Positions 27,725 to 39,460 are shown, numbered from the stretch's first letter. The stretch: DNA of 64,000 nt from an uncultured Lachnospiraceae bacterium (GCA_948794795.1 CAQGLR010000013.1:27166-91165), one strand, 5' to 3'. A program made the numbers and translations. Notes: a model not told the origin generated them from the letters alone.

Positions 27725-29217
27725 CCCGAATGATACAGTATCAACAGTCCTCTGTATGTTACATCGCAAAGCTTCCTAGTCTTGCTCCTCCAGTCTGCCT
27801 CCAGTTGCCCGCCACCATAGCATCCCATGCCTTTAAGTGCCTTTTCAACGTAGTTTGCACGGCATATTCCCTGCTCATCTATAGAATCATAAATAATATC
27901 AACCTCTTTTTTTAGCGGTGGAACAAGACTGTATAAACCACACCGGCACATATACTCTGCCAAATCCAGAAATACATAATACTCTCCGCCAGTTTCTATA
28001 CCTAGTTTCATACCCTCTTTATATGCACCACAACAGCCAACCAAATGCCCAATATCTACACAATATGCAGGTGAATAATCCAGGCCTGTGTCTTTCAGTA
28101 ACTTATTAAAAGAATCCGCCAGCATTGCTATATTCTCACTATTCCGCCAACTGTTTGTATGAGCCAGAATATCCAGATGATACCAACAGGGCCATTTTTC
28201 ATAGTCATTAAAAACGTATGCGATTCCCTCAGGGTTGATTCGCTCGGGATGTCCCTTTCTTATTTTTACAATATCTGTCACCGATTTTATTTCAGTAACT
28301 CTTCTAAAAGATTCCAGTGCCTTGGTAATTTCTTTTGTAATATCAAAGGTGTCTTCATAACCAGCTCTTGCAACACAAGCAGCTTTAATGATGTCCGGTC
28401 CGAAGGCGGCGTATCTGTTGCAGTCAGTACCGCCTTTGCCGGATAATTTTGGGGATATAGTTTTGAATGCTTCTATTGCATTCTTAAGAACAGGAGTATC
28501 TTTATACACCAGTTTTTCACCAAGATATTTTACACCAACCTCTTGATTTTCATATGGTCCTGCATTTTTGCCAGACCCATGAAAACCATTGCCCAGCCAA
28601 CCGTTTTCTTTTTGGCATGTAATGATACTTTGGATTATTTTCTCTTGCAAAATCCTATCTTGTAACTCTCTTTTTTCGTCGTCTGTGATATTTTTCAGAA
28701 TATCATTCTTAACATGATAAACAATGGAGGGATTCGCATATTGCACTAAAAACTCTGATATCCTGTCTAGCAGGCTGCTTTGTCCACTGTTGGAAACCCG
28801 TCTTGCAGAATCCTTTATTTTCATACATTTTTTCCCAAAAGCATCAAAGGTATTTACCGTGCCGCCATGTTCAATGATTTTTCCGTTTACAATTCTGTCA
28901 ATGTCTACACCAGTCATCTCTATAACCTTATCTGTTGGCGTTATTCCTATGGACTCACTTTTGTGCGTTCCTCTCATAATAAATTCAGAAATAACAGTTT
29001 CACCATCCTCAAATTGACGAATAATCTCCATCTTGTAACCAGGATATGTTTTTCTGACAGCCGCAAGGTGTTGCCGCATTCCATCTATGCCAATAAACAT
29101 CTCGTTTCCGCCAACCTTTTGTACGCAATTTTTTGAAATATATTGTGGAAGTTCATTAAGTAAGTTTTCTGAAACAACCACCTCATAAAAGTATTTTATA
29201 ATCTCTTTATTATTCAT
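27709..29217 (-). CDS. SnoaL-like domain fused to a predicted alpha-barrel domain, function unknown
   Basis: The 502-residue protein starts after GGAGG with six-base spacing. Residues 1-125 resemble SnoaL-type polyketide cyclase/ester cyclase proteins (FIGIDGMRQHLAAVRKTYPGYK, DIDRIVNGKIIEHGG). Residues 165-502 resemble alpha/alpha-barrel repeats of the terpenoid-cyclase type, with ITCQKENGWLGNGFHG and YGGGQLEADWRS. I do not recognise a characterised homologue. The base composition is unusual for the window: one sampled 60-base line is about 47% G+C, against about 35% in a line from a neighbouring gene. It lies between palindromic elements, and its last codons overlap an XRE remnant. The C-terminus may be cut short. 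Confidence 0.6.
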   Translation of the reverse strand: MNNKEIIKYFYEVVVSENLLNELPQYISKNCVQKVGGNEMFIGIDGMRQHLAAVRKTYPGYKMEIIRQFEDGETVISEFIMRGTHKSESIGITPTDKVIEMTGVDIDRIVNGKIIEHGGTVNTFDAFGKKCMKIKDSARRVSNSGQSSLLDRISEFLVQYANPSIVYHVKNDILKNITDDEKRELQDRILQEKIIQSIITCQKENGWLGNGFHGSGKNAGPYENQEVGVKYLGEKLVYKDTPVLKNAIEAFKTISPKLSGKGGTDCNRYAAFGPDIIKAACVARAGYEDTFDITKEITKALESFRRVTEIKSVTDIVKIRKGHPERINPEGIAYVFNDYEKWPCWYHLDILAHTNSWRNSENIAMLADSFNKLLKDTGLDYSPAYCVDIGHLVGCCGAYKEGMKLGIETGGEYYVFLDLAEYMCRCGLYSLVPPLKKEVDIIYDSIDEQGICRANYVEKALKGMGCYGGGQLEADWRSKTRKLCDVTYRGLLILYHSGLLTH

Positions 29218-29307
29218 GGTACACCTCCAAAATAAATCCTGATTTGTTTCTTACAACAGCATTATCAGTATACTACGTCATTAAATATAATTCCATATTT
29301 TATTTAT

Positions 29308-29352
29308 TTGAGTTTCCCTGTTTTTTTAATACACAGGTATTTTGCCAGAGCC
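29308..29352. repeat. Partial copy of the element 1 terminus
   Basis: TTTGAGTTTCCC followed by TTTTTTTAATACACA matches the reverse complement of the right end of element 1 (TTTGAGTTTCCCC, then CTTTTTTAATACATA at 4686-4710), including AT-rich flanks. Downstream GCCAGAG also recalls the element's inner arm, but in opposite orientation. The rest of the palindrome is missing, so this is a decayed or internally deleted copy. Confidence 0.5.
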
Positions 29353-29454
29353 GCATAATTTGTAAAATATTTAATTTTCAAACATCCATAAATGTGATAT
29401 TTATCTGGAAATTATATATTTAGCGCATATATATGCTTATTATAAATATTTGTG

Positions 29455-29483
29455 TAGACTTTTTTAGGACTATATCTTATAAT
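29455..29483 (+). promoter_or_regulatory. Candidate promoter of the ATP synthase operon
   Basis: TAGACT at 29455-29460 and TATAAT at 29478-29483 are 17 bases apart, about 45 bases before the GTG start of the first operon gene. The -10 box is perfect and the -35 box is moderate. Confidence 0.5.
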
Positions 29484-29531
29484 AATATCTGGAAAGTAAT
29501 ACCATCTGTCTATAAAGAGGAGGACAGCAAA

Positions 29532-29885
29532 GTGGAGGATAAAGACCATAAGGTTTTAAAAAGTTTTGTTATGATAACGCAAATCAGCGTCAACATGATG
29601 GTGCCAATATTTCTTTGTGCTGCACTTGGAGTGTGGCTTAACAGGCTGCTTAATACAGATGTCTGCTTTCTTGTGCTTGTGTTTATAGGCATTGGTGCAT
29701 CATTCCGGAATGTTTATATTCTTACAAAGTCATTTTATTCTGCTGATATGAAGAAAGAACATGACAGGATTAAGTATATACAGGAATTGAAAGATTATAG
29801 CAGCAGTCCTGGAGAAAAAGAGGAATACAAAGAAATAGTTAAGACAAAGCGTTATCCTGAAAACAAAGGGCCAGCTAGAAAGTAA
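29532..29885 (+). CDS. AtpZ/AtpI family small membrane protein
   Basis: The 117-residue protein starts at a GTG with AGGAGG eight bases upstream; the frame runs back to 29433 without support. Two transmembrane helices span about residues 13-35 and 42-62, and a charged cytoplasmic tail follows. This family is encoded first in many Firmicute atp operons and has been linked to assembly of the c-ring or to cation transport. The next gene, atpI, follows after 15 bases. Confidence 0.8.
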   Translation: MEDKDHKVLKSFVMITQISVNMMVPIFLCAALGVWLNRLLNTDVCFLVLVFIGIGASFRNVYILTKSFYSADMKKEHDRIKYIQELKDYSSSPGEKEEYKEIVKTKRYPENKGPARK

Positions 29886-29900
29886 AAGGGGTTTCTTGTA

Positions 29901-30293
29901 ATGAAAAAGGCAAAACAAATCCTGAAAGAAATGTTTGCTGGGCTGGTAGTATGGTTACTGCCAGTTTTGATTATATTAGTTATAGTAGCAAAGCATAAGT
30001 TTGCTATGGCAATGGGAGTACTGCTTGGCGGAGCAGCAGCAGCGGGGCTTTTATTACACATGTACCATCATCTTGATATAGCACTTGACATGGATGTGAA
30101 ACATGCACAAAGCCATATACAGTTTGCTGCTATAAGAAGGCTTTTCTTTATGGCACTTGTAATTGCAGTTTCTATGGTATGGCATATGTATTTCCACCCT
30201 GTAGGTACTGTGTGTGGATTATTTGGCATGAAGATTTCCGCTTATTTGCAACCCGCAGTTCATAAGATAGTGGGGCGTATACAAAGGTGGTAG
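29901..30293 (+). CDS. atpI: ATP synthase subunit I
   Basis: The 130-residue membrane protein has four predicted hydrophobic helices and matches the AtpI family, which helps assemble the c-ring of F1Fo ATPases. The second helix has GVLLGGAAAAGLLL. It lies between the AtpZ-like gene and atpB, the usual place. Confidence 0.85.
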   Translation: MKKAKQILKEMFAGLVVWLLPVLIILVIVAKHKFAMAMGVLLGGAAAAGLLLHMYHHLDIALDMDVKHAQSHIQFAAIRRLFFMALVIAVSMVWHMYFHPVGTVCGLFGMKISAYLQPAVHKIVGRIQRW

Positions 30294-30356
30294 TGTTTTG
30301 ACAATATATTAATATTGTTATTTCAATACAATCTTATAGAAAAGGAGGGTGAAAAT

Positions 30357-31127
30357 GTGGGAAATGGCGTCTTAGATTTGCCGCAGGGCTTTAGCAGGGT
30401 TTTTCTTGCTGACAGCGGTGAGCAGGTTGACTTCTTTATAAGGGGTTATTCAAATACAAAATTCTCATTCTTTGGATGGGATGTGTATCTTACAACAACG
30501 CATATATCTATGATTATCGTTATTGCTGCCATACTTGTTTTTGCAGTATGTGCAAACCGTGCTATTAAGAATGCAGATCCTAACAAAGTACCAGGCCCGT
30601 TCCTGAATGTTGTTGAACTTATAGTTGAATCACTAGATGGAATGGTAAAAGGTACAATGGGGCCTAAAAAGGCAATGGCTTTCAGAAACTATGTAAGTGC
30701 ACTGTTTCTGTTTATACTTGCCTGTAACTTATCAGGCTTGCTGGGATTAAGACCGCCAACAGCAGATTTCGGTGTAACATTTCCTCTGGCAGTTATTACA
30801 TGGGTAATGATTCAGTACAATGGATTTAAGTACCAGGGAATGGGCAAGATAAAAGCTTTATTTGAGCCAATTTTCTTATTCTTCCCAATGAATCTTATTA
30901 GCGAATTTTCAACACCTGTGTCAATGTCACTCCGTTTATTTGGTAATATCTTATCAGGAACGGTTATGATGGGGCTGCTTTATGGTTTGTTGCCAAGAGT
31001 TCTTACTCTTATATGGCCTGCCGCACTTCATGCATATCTGGATGTATTTTCCGGGTGTATACAGGCATATGTATTCTGTATGTTGACAATGAGTTTTGTT
31101 TCTGATGCAATAGGAGAAGATGCCTGA
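30357..31127 (+). CDS. atpB: ATP synthase Fo subunit a
   Basis: Subunit a provides the ion half-channels next to the c-ring. The 256-residue protein starts at GTG 30357, eight bases after AGGAGG; an upstream TTG at 30315 is in frame but lacks a site. The essential arginine is in the conserved helix MSLRLFGNILSG. Five to six transmembrane helices are predicted. The next gene is atpE. Confidence 0.95.
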   Translation: MGNGVLDLPQGFSRVFLADSGEQVDFFIRGYSNTKFSFFGWDVYLTTTHISMIIVIAAILVFAVCANRAIKNADPNKVPGPFLNVVELIVESLDGMVKGTMGPKKAMAFRNYVSALFLFILACNLSGLLGLRPPTADFGVTFPLAVITWVMIQYNGFKYQGMGKIKALFEPIFLFFPMNLISEFSTPVSMSLRLFGNILSGTVMMGLLYGLLPRVLTLIWPAALHAYLDVFSGCIQAYVFCMLTMSFVSDAIGEDA

Positions 31128-31191
31128 GCTTAGTATATGTTAAAAGTGTTCTGGTATCACAATGTATTTATTGGTTAAATGTTATTTTTAA

Positions 31192-31467
<276 letters not shown>

Positions 31468-31508
31468 TTTATGCAATTACCAGATTGCAGCAGAAAGGAG
31501 GCTGAAAA

Positions 31509-32066
31509 GTGAGTGGTGTGATAAAAGTAGCTTTGTCGGGCAGTGCACTTGGCGATTATATATTTGGTTTGGACCCACAGCTTCTTGTTGATGCGCTTAT
31601 AACCATAATTGCGATGTTTGCATTATTCCTCTTACTTTCTTACCTGCTCTTTAACCCTGCGCGCAATATGTTACAGAAAAGGCAGGATTTTATAAAAGAA
31701 CAGCTTGAAACAGCAGCTAAGGAAAAAGAGGATGCCATACAGTTTAAGTCAGAATATGATGCAAAACTTAAGGCAGTTGATAAGGAAGCTGAGGAAATCC
31801 TTAGCGAGACCCGTAAGAAGGCAATGAAAAAAGAAAGCGTCATTATTAATGAGGCAAAAGAAGAATCTGCAAGAATCCTTGAAAGGGCAAACCGCGAGGT
31901 TGAACTTGAGAAATCTAAGGTAAAGGATGATGTGAAGCAGGAAATTATTGCTGTTGCATCCATTATGGCAGGTAAGATTGTTGCATCTTCTTTAGATGAT
32001 AAGAAACAGTCACAGTTAATTGCAGACACTTTAAAAGAGATGGGTGATGAAACATGGCTAAGTTAG
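31509..32066 (+). CDS. atpF: ATP synthase Fo subunit b
   Basis: Subunit b is the peripheral stalk. The 185-residue protein starts at GTG after AAAGGAGGCTGAAAA. One transmembrane helix lies at about residues 24-45, and a long charged helix follows (KEKEDAIQFKSEYDAKLKA). The N-terminus has a short extra segment before the helix. Its last 13 bases overlap atpH, which implies coupled translation. Confidence 0.93.
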   Translation: MSGVIKVALSGSALGDYIFGLDPQLLVDALITIIAMFALFLLLSYLLFNPARNMLQKRQDFIKEQLETAAKEKEDAIQFKSEYDAKLKAVDKEAEEILSETRKKAMKKESVIINEAKEESARILERANREVELEKSKVKDDVKQEIIAVASIMAGKIVASSLDDKKQSQLIADTLKEMGDETWLS

Positions 32067-32605
32067 TATCAAAAACATACGGCGATGCTTTGTTTGAAGT
32101 TGCCGTAGAACAGGGCACACTGGATACCATGCTTGAAGAAGTGGAAGCAGTTTTACAGGTGCTTAGGGATAACAAAGAATACATTAGTCTTCTTTCACAT
32201 CCAAGAATCCCAGCTGAAGAGAAAAAGGTTATGGTAGAAAAGGCATTTAAGGGGAAAGTTTCCTCTGAACTTACTGGGTTTATTATAACCATTGTAGAAA
32301 AAGGCCGTTTTTCAGAAATAGAAGATATACTTTTATATTTTATGTCAAAAGTATGGGATGAAAAGAAGATTGGTGTTGCCTGTGTGACATCTGCTGCTGC
32401 TTTGTCAGACGCACAGAAGAAGGAAATAGAAGCAAAGCTTCTAAAAACTACTTCATATGTAAAGTTCCGTATGAGTTATTCTGTCAATCCTGCTTTGATT
32501 GGCGGAATGGTTATACAGATAGGTGACAGGGTAGTAGACAGCAGTGTAAAAACAAAGCTGGAAAATATGGCTAAGGAGCTTAATAAAATCCAGCTGTCTA
32601 ATTAA
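32054..32605 (+). CDS. atpH: ATP synthase F1 subunit delta
   Basis: The delta subunit joins the b stalk to the top of F1. The 183 residues match the OSCP/delta family, with an N-terminal helical bundle ([15 protein letters not shown]) and a C-terminal [21 protein letters not shown] motif. It overlaps atpF by 13 bases and precedes atpA by 25 bases. Confidence 0.93.
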   Translation: MAKLVSKTYGDALFEVAVEQGTLDTMLEEVEAVLQVLRDNKEYISLLSHPRIPAEEKKVMVEKAFKGKVSSELTGFIITIVEKGRFSEIEDILLYFMSKVWDEKKIGVACVTSAAALSDAQKKEIEAKLLKTTSYVKFRMSYSVNPALIGGMVIQIGDRVVDSSVKTKLENMAKELNKIQLSN

Positions 32606-32630
32606 AATTGAAGGAAGGTGCAAGAGTAAC

Positions 32631-34145
32631 ATGAATTTAAGACCTGAGGAAATCAGTTCTGTAATTAAAGAACAGATTAAGAACTATAGTACCAAGTTTG
32701 AAATTGCAGATACAGGTACTGTAATACAGGTTGCCGATGGTATTGCCCGTATTCATGGTCTGGCAAAGGCTATGCAAGGTGAGCTTCTTGAATTTCCAAA
32801 TGAAGTTTATGGAATGGTGCTTAACCTTGAAGAAGACAATGTCGGCGCTGTGCTCTTAGGCGACCATAAGAATATTAATGAAGGTGACATTGTAAAGACT
32901 ACAGGAAGGGTTGTTGAGGTTCCTGTTGGAGATGCAATGCTTGGACGTGTAGTTAATGCTCTGGGACAGCCTATAGATGGAAAAGGACCTATTGAAACTA
33001 AAAAAACAAGACAAATTGAAAGGGTTGCATCAGGTGTTATTTCCAGAAAGTCAGTAGATACACCATTACAGACAGGTATTAAGGCTATTGACTCAATGGT
33101 TCCTATCGGAAGAGGACAGCGTGAGCTTATAATTGGTGACCGCCAGACAGGAAAAACAGCTATTGCGATTGATACAATTATTAACCAGAAAACAGAAAAT
33201 GTGTACTGTATATATGTAGCTATAGGACAGAAGGCTTCAACTGTGGCATCTATTGTTAATAAGCTTGAAGAATATGGTGCTATGGATTATACAACTGTTG
33301 TAGCTTCTACAGCAAGCGAACTTGCACCATTACAGTATATTGCACCATATTCAGGCTGTGCAATAGGTGAGGAATGGATGGAAGCTGGCAAAGATGTGCT
33401 TATAATCTATGATGACCTTACAAAGCATGCTGCTGCATACCGTACAATGGCGCTGCTGCTTAAGCGTCCTCCTGGACGTGAGGCTTATCCTGGTGATGTA
33501 TTCTATTTACATTCCAAACTTCTTGAAAGGGCAGCAAGGCTTAATGATAAGCTGGGAGGAGGTTCCCTTACAGCGCTTCCTATTATAGAAACACAGGCAG
33601 GTGATGTGTCTGCATATATCCCTACTAATGTAATTTCTATAACAGACGGGCAGATTTATCTTGAAACTGAAATGTTTAATTCTGGTTTCCGCCCTGCTAT
33701 TAATGCAGGACTTTCGGTATCCAGGGTTGGTGGTTCTGCACAGATTAAAGCTATGAAGAAGATTTCCGGGCCAATCCGTATTGAGCTTGCACAGTTCAGG
33801 GAACTTGCTGCTTTCTCACAGTTCAGTTCAGACCTTGACCCTGAAACTAAGGCACAGCTTGCACAGGGTGAAAGAATACGTGAAATATTAAAACAGGACC
33901 AGTATAACCCTATGCCAGTAGAAAATGAGGTAATGATTATATATGCTGCTACTAAGAAGTATCTTATTGATGTAGAAGTAGAAGATATACTTGAGTTTGA
34001 AAAAGGTCTTTTTGAGTATATTGATACAAAGTATCCAGAAGTACCAGAAGCAATACGTACAGATGGAGAAATCAAGGAAGATACAGAGAAGAAGCTGGTT
34101 AAAGGAATAGAGGAATTTAAGGCGGATTTCATTAAGAACAGATAG
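32631..34145 (+). CDS. atpA: ATP synthase F1 subunit alpha
   Basis: The alpha subunit is the non-catalytic nucleotide-binding part of the F1 hexamer. The 504-residue length is typical. Walker A GDRQTGKT lies near residue 170, and the conserved [20 protein letters not shown] region is present. It starts after GAAGGAAGGTG. The next gene, atpG, follows 14 bases later. Confidence 0.97.
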   Translation: MNLRPEEISSVIKEQIKNYSTKFEIADTGTVIQVADGIARIHGLAKAMQGELLEFPNEVYGMVLNLEEDNVGAVLLGDHKNINEGDIVKTTGRVVEVPVGDAMLGRVVNALGQPIDGKGPIETKKTRQIERVASGVISRKSVDTPLQTGIKAIDSMVPIGRGQRELIIGDRQTGKTAIAIDTIINQKTENVYCIYVAIGQKASTVASIVNKLEEYGAMDYTTVVASTASELAPLQYIAPYSGCAIGEEWMEAGKDVLIIYDDLTKHAAAYRTMALLLKRPPGREAYPGDVFYLHSKLLERAARLNDKLGGGSLTALPIIETQAGDVSAYIPTNVISITDGQIYLETEMFNSGFRPAINAGLSVSRVGGSAQIKAMKKISGPIRIELAQFRELAAFSQFSSDLDPETKAQLAQGERIREILKQDQYNPMPVENEVMIIYAATKKYLIDVEVEDILEFEKGLFEYIDTKYPEVPEAIRTDGEIKEDTEKKLVKGIEEFKADFIKNR

Positions 34146-34159
34146 AGAGGTGTTATGAT

Positions 34160-35041
34160 ATGGCCTCAATGAGAGATATTAAAAGGCGTAAAGAAAGTGT
34201 CCAGAGTACAGGACAGATTACGAAAGCTATGAAGCTTGTATCCTCTGTAAAACTGCAGAAAGCTAAAGTGGGTGCAGAAGTGTCAAAACCTTATTTTGAT
34301 ACAATGTATGAAACCGTAGCAGATATGATTGCCAAATCGGCGCAGATGTCACATCCGTTTCTCCAGAAAAGCCAGTCTGAGAAGAAGGCAGTAATAACTA
34401 TAACTTCAAACAGGGGCCTGGCTGGAGGATATAATTCCAATATAGTGAAACTGGTTTCTAAGGATGAGCGTTTTAATAAGGATGATACCATTATTTATGC
34501 TGTAGGGACAAAAGGACGTGACTCCCTTTCAAGGCAGGGCTATGTTATAGCAGGTGATTATTCCGAAGCAATTAATGAACCACTTTATAGTGATGCGATG
34601 GAGATTGGCAAGGAGCTTTTAAGTAAGTTTACAAGTGGCGAAATTGGAGAAATATATCTTGCATATACAATATTTAAAAATACAGTAGTGCAGATACCTA
34701 CAATGATTAAGCTGCTTCCTATTGATGCAGAAGATATAGTATCAGAGCAGGAGGAAGAGCCTGAAAGCCCGCTTGACAAGATAACACTTATGAATTATGA
34801 GCCTGAACCTGAGGAAGCACTTGATGCTATTATTCCTAAATATGTAAACAGCCTTATATATGGAGGTCTGGTAGAATCACATGCAAGTGAAAATGGTGCC
34901 CGTATGCAGGCGATGGATTCCGCAACAAGCAATGCAGAAGATATGATTAGTGATTTGTCACTTAAGTATAACAGGGCAAGACAGGCTTCTATTACACAGG
35001 AGCTTACAGAAATTATAGCAGGTGCATCAGCTATTTCATAG
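34160..35041 (+). CDS. atpG: ATP synthase F1 subunit gamma
   Basis: The gamma subunit is the central rotor shaft. The 293 residues have the N-terminal ASMRDIKRRKESVQSTGQITKAM helix, a central Rossmann-like domain (TSNRGLAGGYNSN) and the C-terminal helix with YNRARQASITQELTEI. An acidic insert (EQEEEPESPLDK) lies near residues 195-210. A short hairpin of CCCTT/AAGGG is found between this gene and atpD. Confidence 0.96.
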   Translation: MASMRDIKRRKESVQSTGQITKAMKLVSSVKLQKAKVGAEVSKPYFDTMYETVADMIAKSAQMSHPFLQKSQSEKKAVITITSNRGLAGGYNSNIVKLVSKDERFNKDDTIIYAVGTKGRDSLSRQGYVIAGDYSEAINEPLYSDAMEIGKELLSKFTSGEIGEIYLAYTIFKNTVVQIPTMIKLLPIDAEDIVSEQEEEPESPLDKITLMNYEPEPEEALDAIIPKYVNSLIYGGLVESHASENGARMQAMDSATSNAEDMISDLSLKYNRARQASITQELTEIIAGASAIS

Positions 35042-35093
35042 CAGTATATTGGTATCTGGTATATATAATAATAGTTTAGTCCCTTGTTTTTAA

Positions 35094-36530
<1,437 letters not shown>

Positions 36531-36544
36531 AAAGGAGATACCAT

Positions 36545-36955
36545 ATGGCGGACAAAACGTTCAACTTACAAATTATCTCCCCTACGCGTGTCTTCTTTGA
36601 TGGCGACGCAGAAATGGCAGAAATGAAAACGACAGAGGGTGAGATTGGTGTACTGGCCGGCCACATTCCTCTTACAGCAATACTTACACCTGGCATACTG
36701 CGTATTAAGCAGGCTGGTGGCAATAAGGAAGCTGCACTTCATGATGGTTTTGTTAAAATTACAAAAAGCAAGGTAACTATTCTTGCAGAGTCATGTGAAT
36801 GGCCAGATGAAATAGATGTAAACCGCGCCGAAGAGGCAAAGCTGCGTGCAGAACGCCGCTTAAAGAGTGGTGAGAAATCTGTAGATATGATGCGTGCGGA
36901 ACTTGCGCTGAAAAAGGCGCTTACAAGAATTGATATCGCAGCAAAGTATAAATAA
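36545..36955 (+). CDS. atpC: ATP synthase F1 subunit epsilon
   Basis: The epsilon subunit couples the rotor to the c-ring and can inhibit ATP hydrolysis. The 136 residues have the N-terminal beta-sandwich (LQIISPTRVFFDGDAEM, GEIGVLAGHIPL) and a C-terminal two-helix domain. It ends the operon, and a terminator follows about 25 bases later. Confidence 0.95.
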   Translation: MADKTFNLQIISPTRVFFDGDAEMAEMKTTEGEIGVLAGHIPLTAILTPGILRIKQAGGNKEAALHDGFVKITKSKVTILAESCEWPDEIDVNRAEEAKLRAERRLKSGEKSVDMMRAELALKKALTRIDIAAKYK

Positions 36956-36978
36956 AAATGATAAGATAAAATAATTAA

Positions 36979-37020
36979 AACAGCCAGAAGCATATTGTTA
37001 ATGCTGCTGGCTGTTATTTA
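36979..37020 (+). terminator. Terminator of the ATP synthase operon
   Basis: AACAGCCAG at 36979-36987 pairs with CTGGCTGTT at 37007-37015, extended inside by AGCAT/ATGCT. TTATTTA follows. It closes the atp operon. Confidence 0.8.
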
Positions 37021-37030
37021 ATTATAAACG

Positions 37031-37074
37031 TTTTATGCCAATACCATATATAACTCTATAGTACTGGCATAAAA
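37031..37074 (-). terminator. Hairpin downstream of the 209-residue protein gene
   Basis: TTTTATGCCA at 37031-37040 pairs perfectly with TGGCATAAAA at 37065-37074. It lies about 25 bases beyond the stop of the minus-strand gene. Its T tail is weak. Confidence 0.5.
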
Positions 37075-37099
37075 ATTAAATTTTTAACTTTAATTCTGT

Positions 37100-37729
37100 T
37101 TAAGATAAATAATCTGCATAATCCTGTGCTGTTGTCTTGCCTGTCTTCCAGTCTTCCATCTTCTGCTTTGTTGCATCAAGTGTCTGCTCACAAATTGCAG
37201 GAAGCTTCTTGCCCCATGCTGCAGTAGCTTTGTCATAACCTTTCTGGATAGCAGCCATCATCTCATCTGCCTTATCTGTGTCACCGCCAGCTAATGCTAT
37301 TGCCATGCTTACAAGCCTGTCTGAAGTTTTATTTACACCCCAGTAGCCATCTTCGGAAATATCTTCCTGTGCCTGCTTGATTGTTGCTGGGTCAGCATTT
37401 TTAGCAGCCTGGCCAAAGATAGTTGAAAGATTTGAATTAGCAGTGTTAAACTTATCTGTCTGCTTTGCGAGTAACTTCTCTACAAGGCTTCTCATTGAGT
37501 CTGCACGTGACTGCTGGTCTGCTTTCAGTTTTGAAATAACAGAATCCCTGTTGTAAATTTTGTTAGCGCTGTCTTTATTCTTAGCAGTGCTCTTCTCATA
37601 TACAACTTCTTTGTTTTCAGCGCTATTTTCAGCTGCTTTCTTCTCTGCAGCAGTGTCTTTCTTTTCAGCTGTTTTAGCAGCAGTGGTTTCATATGCCTGT
37701 GTTGTTGCTGATACTGATGATACGCTCAT
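37100..37729 (-). CDS. Uncharacterised helical, Ala/Lys-rich protein
   Basis: The 209-residue protein is not one I recognise. GGAGG seven bases upstream supports the start. Residues 1-55 are low-complexity, rich in Ala, Lys, Glu and Thr (TAEKKDTAAEKKAAENSAEN), and are probably disordered. Residues 60-209 look helical and soluble, with the more distinctive DGYWGVNKTSDRLVSMAIALAGGDTDKADEMM. No signal peptide or membrane helix is seen. The MSVSSVSA start resembles small Clostridia proteins with flexible N-termini. It stands alone between the atp operon and the beta-helix gene. Confidence 0.75.
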   Translation of the reverse strand: MSVSSVSATTQAYETTAAKTAEKKDTAAEKKAAENSAENKEVVYEKSTAKNKDSANKIYNRDSVISKLKADQQSRADSMRSLVEKLLAKQTDKFNTANSNLSTIFGQAAKNADPATIKQAQEDISEDGYWGVNKTSDRLVSMAIALAGGDTDKADEMMAAIQKGYDKATAAWGKKLPAICEQTLDATKQKMEDWKTGKTTAQDYADYLS

Positions 37730-37924
37730 AATTAGACCTCCTTTTTTATGCTATTACATCCAGCTATATGGATGTTGTTGTTTGCTTCTAATAATCTATG
37801 TACGGAATGATTATTATTGTGTATTATCTATATCGGTTTTAATACTTGATATATTTAGCTGTTTTAAGGAAAAAATATCCATGTATAAAATCTTAATAAA
37901 AATTTAATATTTATTACATAATTT

Positions 37925-39358
37925 CTATTTCTGGCTGTTTTTCTTTATTTTGCTGTTATCAAGTATAGTAATATTTTTGTATCCAATTTGTTTAAATGTG
38001 TTACCTGAAACTTTATTCACAGTTGAGTTTTCACGTACACATAAACCGCTAACTTTGGCATTAGTAATTTTATTACTATTTATACTTCCATTAACTTTTG
38101 CAGCTTTATTAATGCATATGCCATCTTCTTTTACATTTGTAATGCTATTATTGGTAATATTATTGGCAACTGCACCAACACGCATATAAATGCCATGCAG
38201 ATTTGATTTTGTAATTGTATTATCACATATATTTCCATATACTCTTGAATGTGAATCTAAATAAATCCCAACTTGTGCACCAAATCTTCCACCTTTTTGG
38301 ATTTCTTTTTTCCAGTCTTTGCTGTGTTTATATGTACCAATATTGTAAAGTGTATTTCCTTTTATGTCTTTTTTAATATATGCTTTATCCTGGTTGGCTT
38401 TACTGTTATCATTGCCGCTAGGTCCGGCATAAAGCTTAATTCCAGAGTATGTAACATTTTTAATAGTATTATTTGTAATGCTTTTAACATAAGTTGGATA
38501 TGCCTTTTTTCCAGAGCCTTCATCAGCATTTATCATAATGCCACAGTCACCATTACCACCATTATTTGCCCCTCCTATGCCATCCATCTTATTACCATCA
38601 ATGGCATTGGCATGAGAACCGTGGTAAATACCAATGCCATGACCTTTTACATTTTTAATAATATTATTGGAAATATCACCATTTACTGGAGTGCCGCCAG
38701 CATATATGGCTGTCTTTTGGCAGTTTTTAATTGTATTGCCAGATATATTCCCTTTTAATGTTGAATTATATAAATATAATGCAATATCTGATGATTTTGT
38801 AATTGTATTTTTTTCAATATTGCCATCAAATTCTGCTCCCATAAAAGCGATTGAAAATCTTTTTGAGTTTGTAACAGTGTTTCCTTTAATAGAACCCTGT
38901 TTATTAACACCCTTAACAAGTATACCACATTCAGAAGGATTATTTACAGTTACATTTTCTATTGTAATATTTTCTGAATCTTTAACAAAGATACCAGCAC
39001 CTTGGAAAGTTCCTCCATTAATAACAGAATTTTCAGTTCCAGAGGTTATGCGTATTGCATAGTTATCTGATATACCATTACATGAAATTTTAGTGCCAGG
39101 TTCAAAATTAAGAGTTGTATAACTTGGTATATTAATTTCTTCATTAAGCTCATAATTGCCTGTTTGTACTGATATTGTATATGGGTTTGTTTCAGAAGCA
39201 TTATCTTCCGCTTCAGATAATGCTTCCCCAATATTTTCAATATCTGTGATTTTAATTTCTTCTGCCATTGATTTGCGGCTTGTTATGTTTAGTGAAAAAA
39301 GAGTAATAGTACATAGAATAAATAGTTTAGATAGCTTAGTTGTAGATGTTCTTTTCAT
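37925..39358 (-). CDS. Secreted right-handed parallel beta-helix protein
   Basis: The 477-residue protein has a signal peptide (residues 1-31, ending near SMAEE) and no lipobox. Its body consists of parallel beta-helix repeats of about 22 residues with Asn ladders, such as ISNNIIKNVKGHGIGI and ITNNSITNVKEDGICI. This fold is used by pectate lyases, NosD-like proteins and other polysaccharide-binding or -cleaving enzymes. I see no clear catalytic signature. GGAGG precedes the start. It is divergent from an AraC regulator gene 179 bases away, so the two may be co-regulated. Confidence 0.8.
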   Translation of the reverse strand: MKRTSTTKLSKLFILCTITLFSLNITSRKSMAEEIKITDIENIGEALSEAEDNASETNPYTISVQTGNYELNEEINIPSYTTLNFEPGTKISCNGISDNYAIRITSGTENSVINGGTFQGAGIFVKDSENITIENVTVNNPSECGILVKGVNKQGSIKGNTVTNSKRFSIAFMGAEFDGNIEKNTITKSSDIALYLYNSTLKGNISGNTIKNCQKTAIYAGGTPVNGDISNNIIKNVKGHGIGIYHGSHANAIDGNKMDGIGGANNGGNGDCGIMINADEGSGKKAYPTYVKSITNNTIKNVTYSGIKLYAGPSGNDNSKANQDKAYIKKDIKGNTLYNIGTYKHSKDWKKEIQKGGRFGAQVGIYLDSHSRVYGNICDNTITKSNLHGIYMRVGAVANNITNNSITNVKEDGICINKAAKVNGSINSNKITNAKVSGLCVRENSTVNKVSGNTFKQIGYKNITILDNSKIKKNSQK

Positions 39359-39460
39359 TTAAAAATACCTCCATATATTAGTCTGGATAAAATTCTAGCA
39401 TGAATGTAAAGGAAAATCAATAAATATAAAGGAACATTATATTAAAGCCTTTTGATTTAA

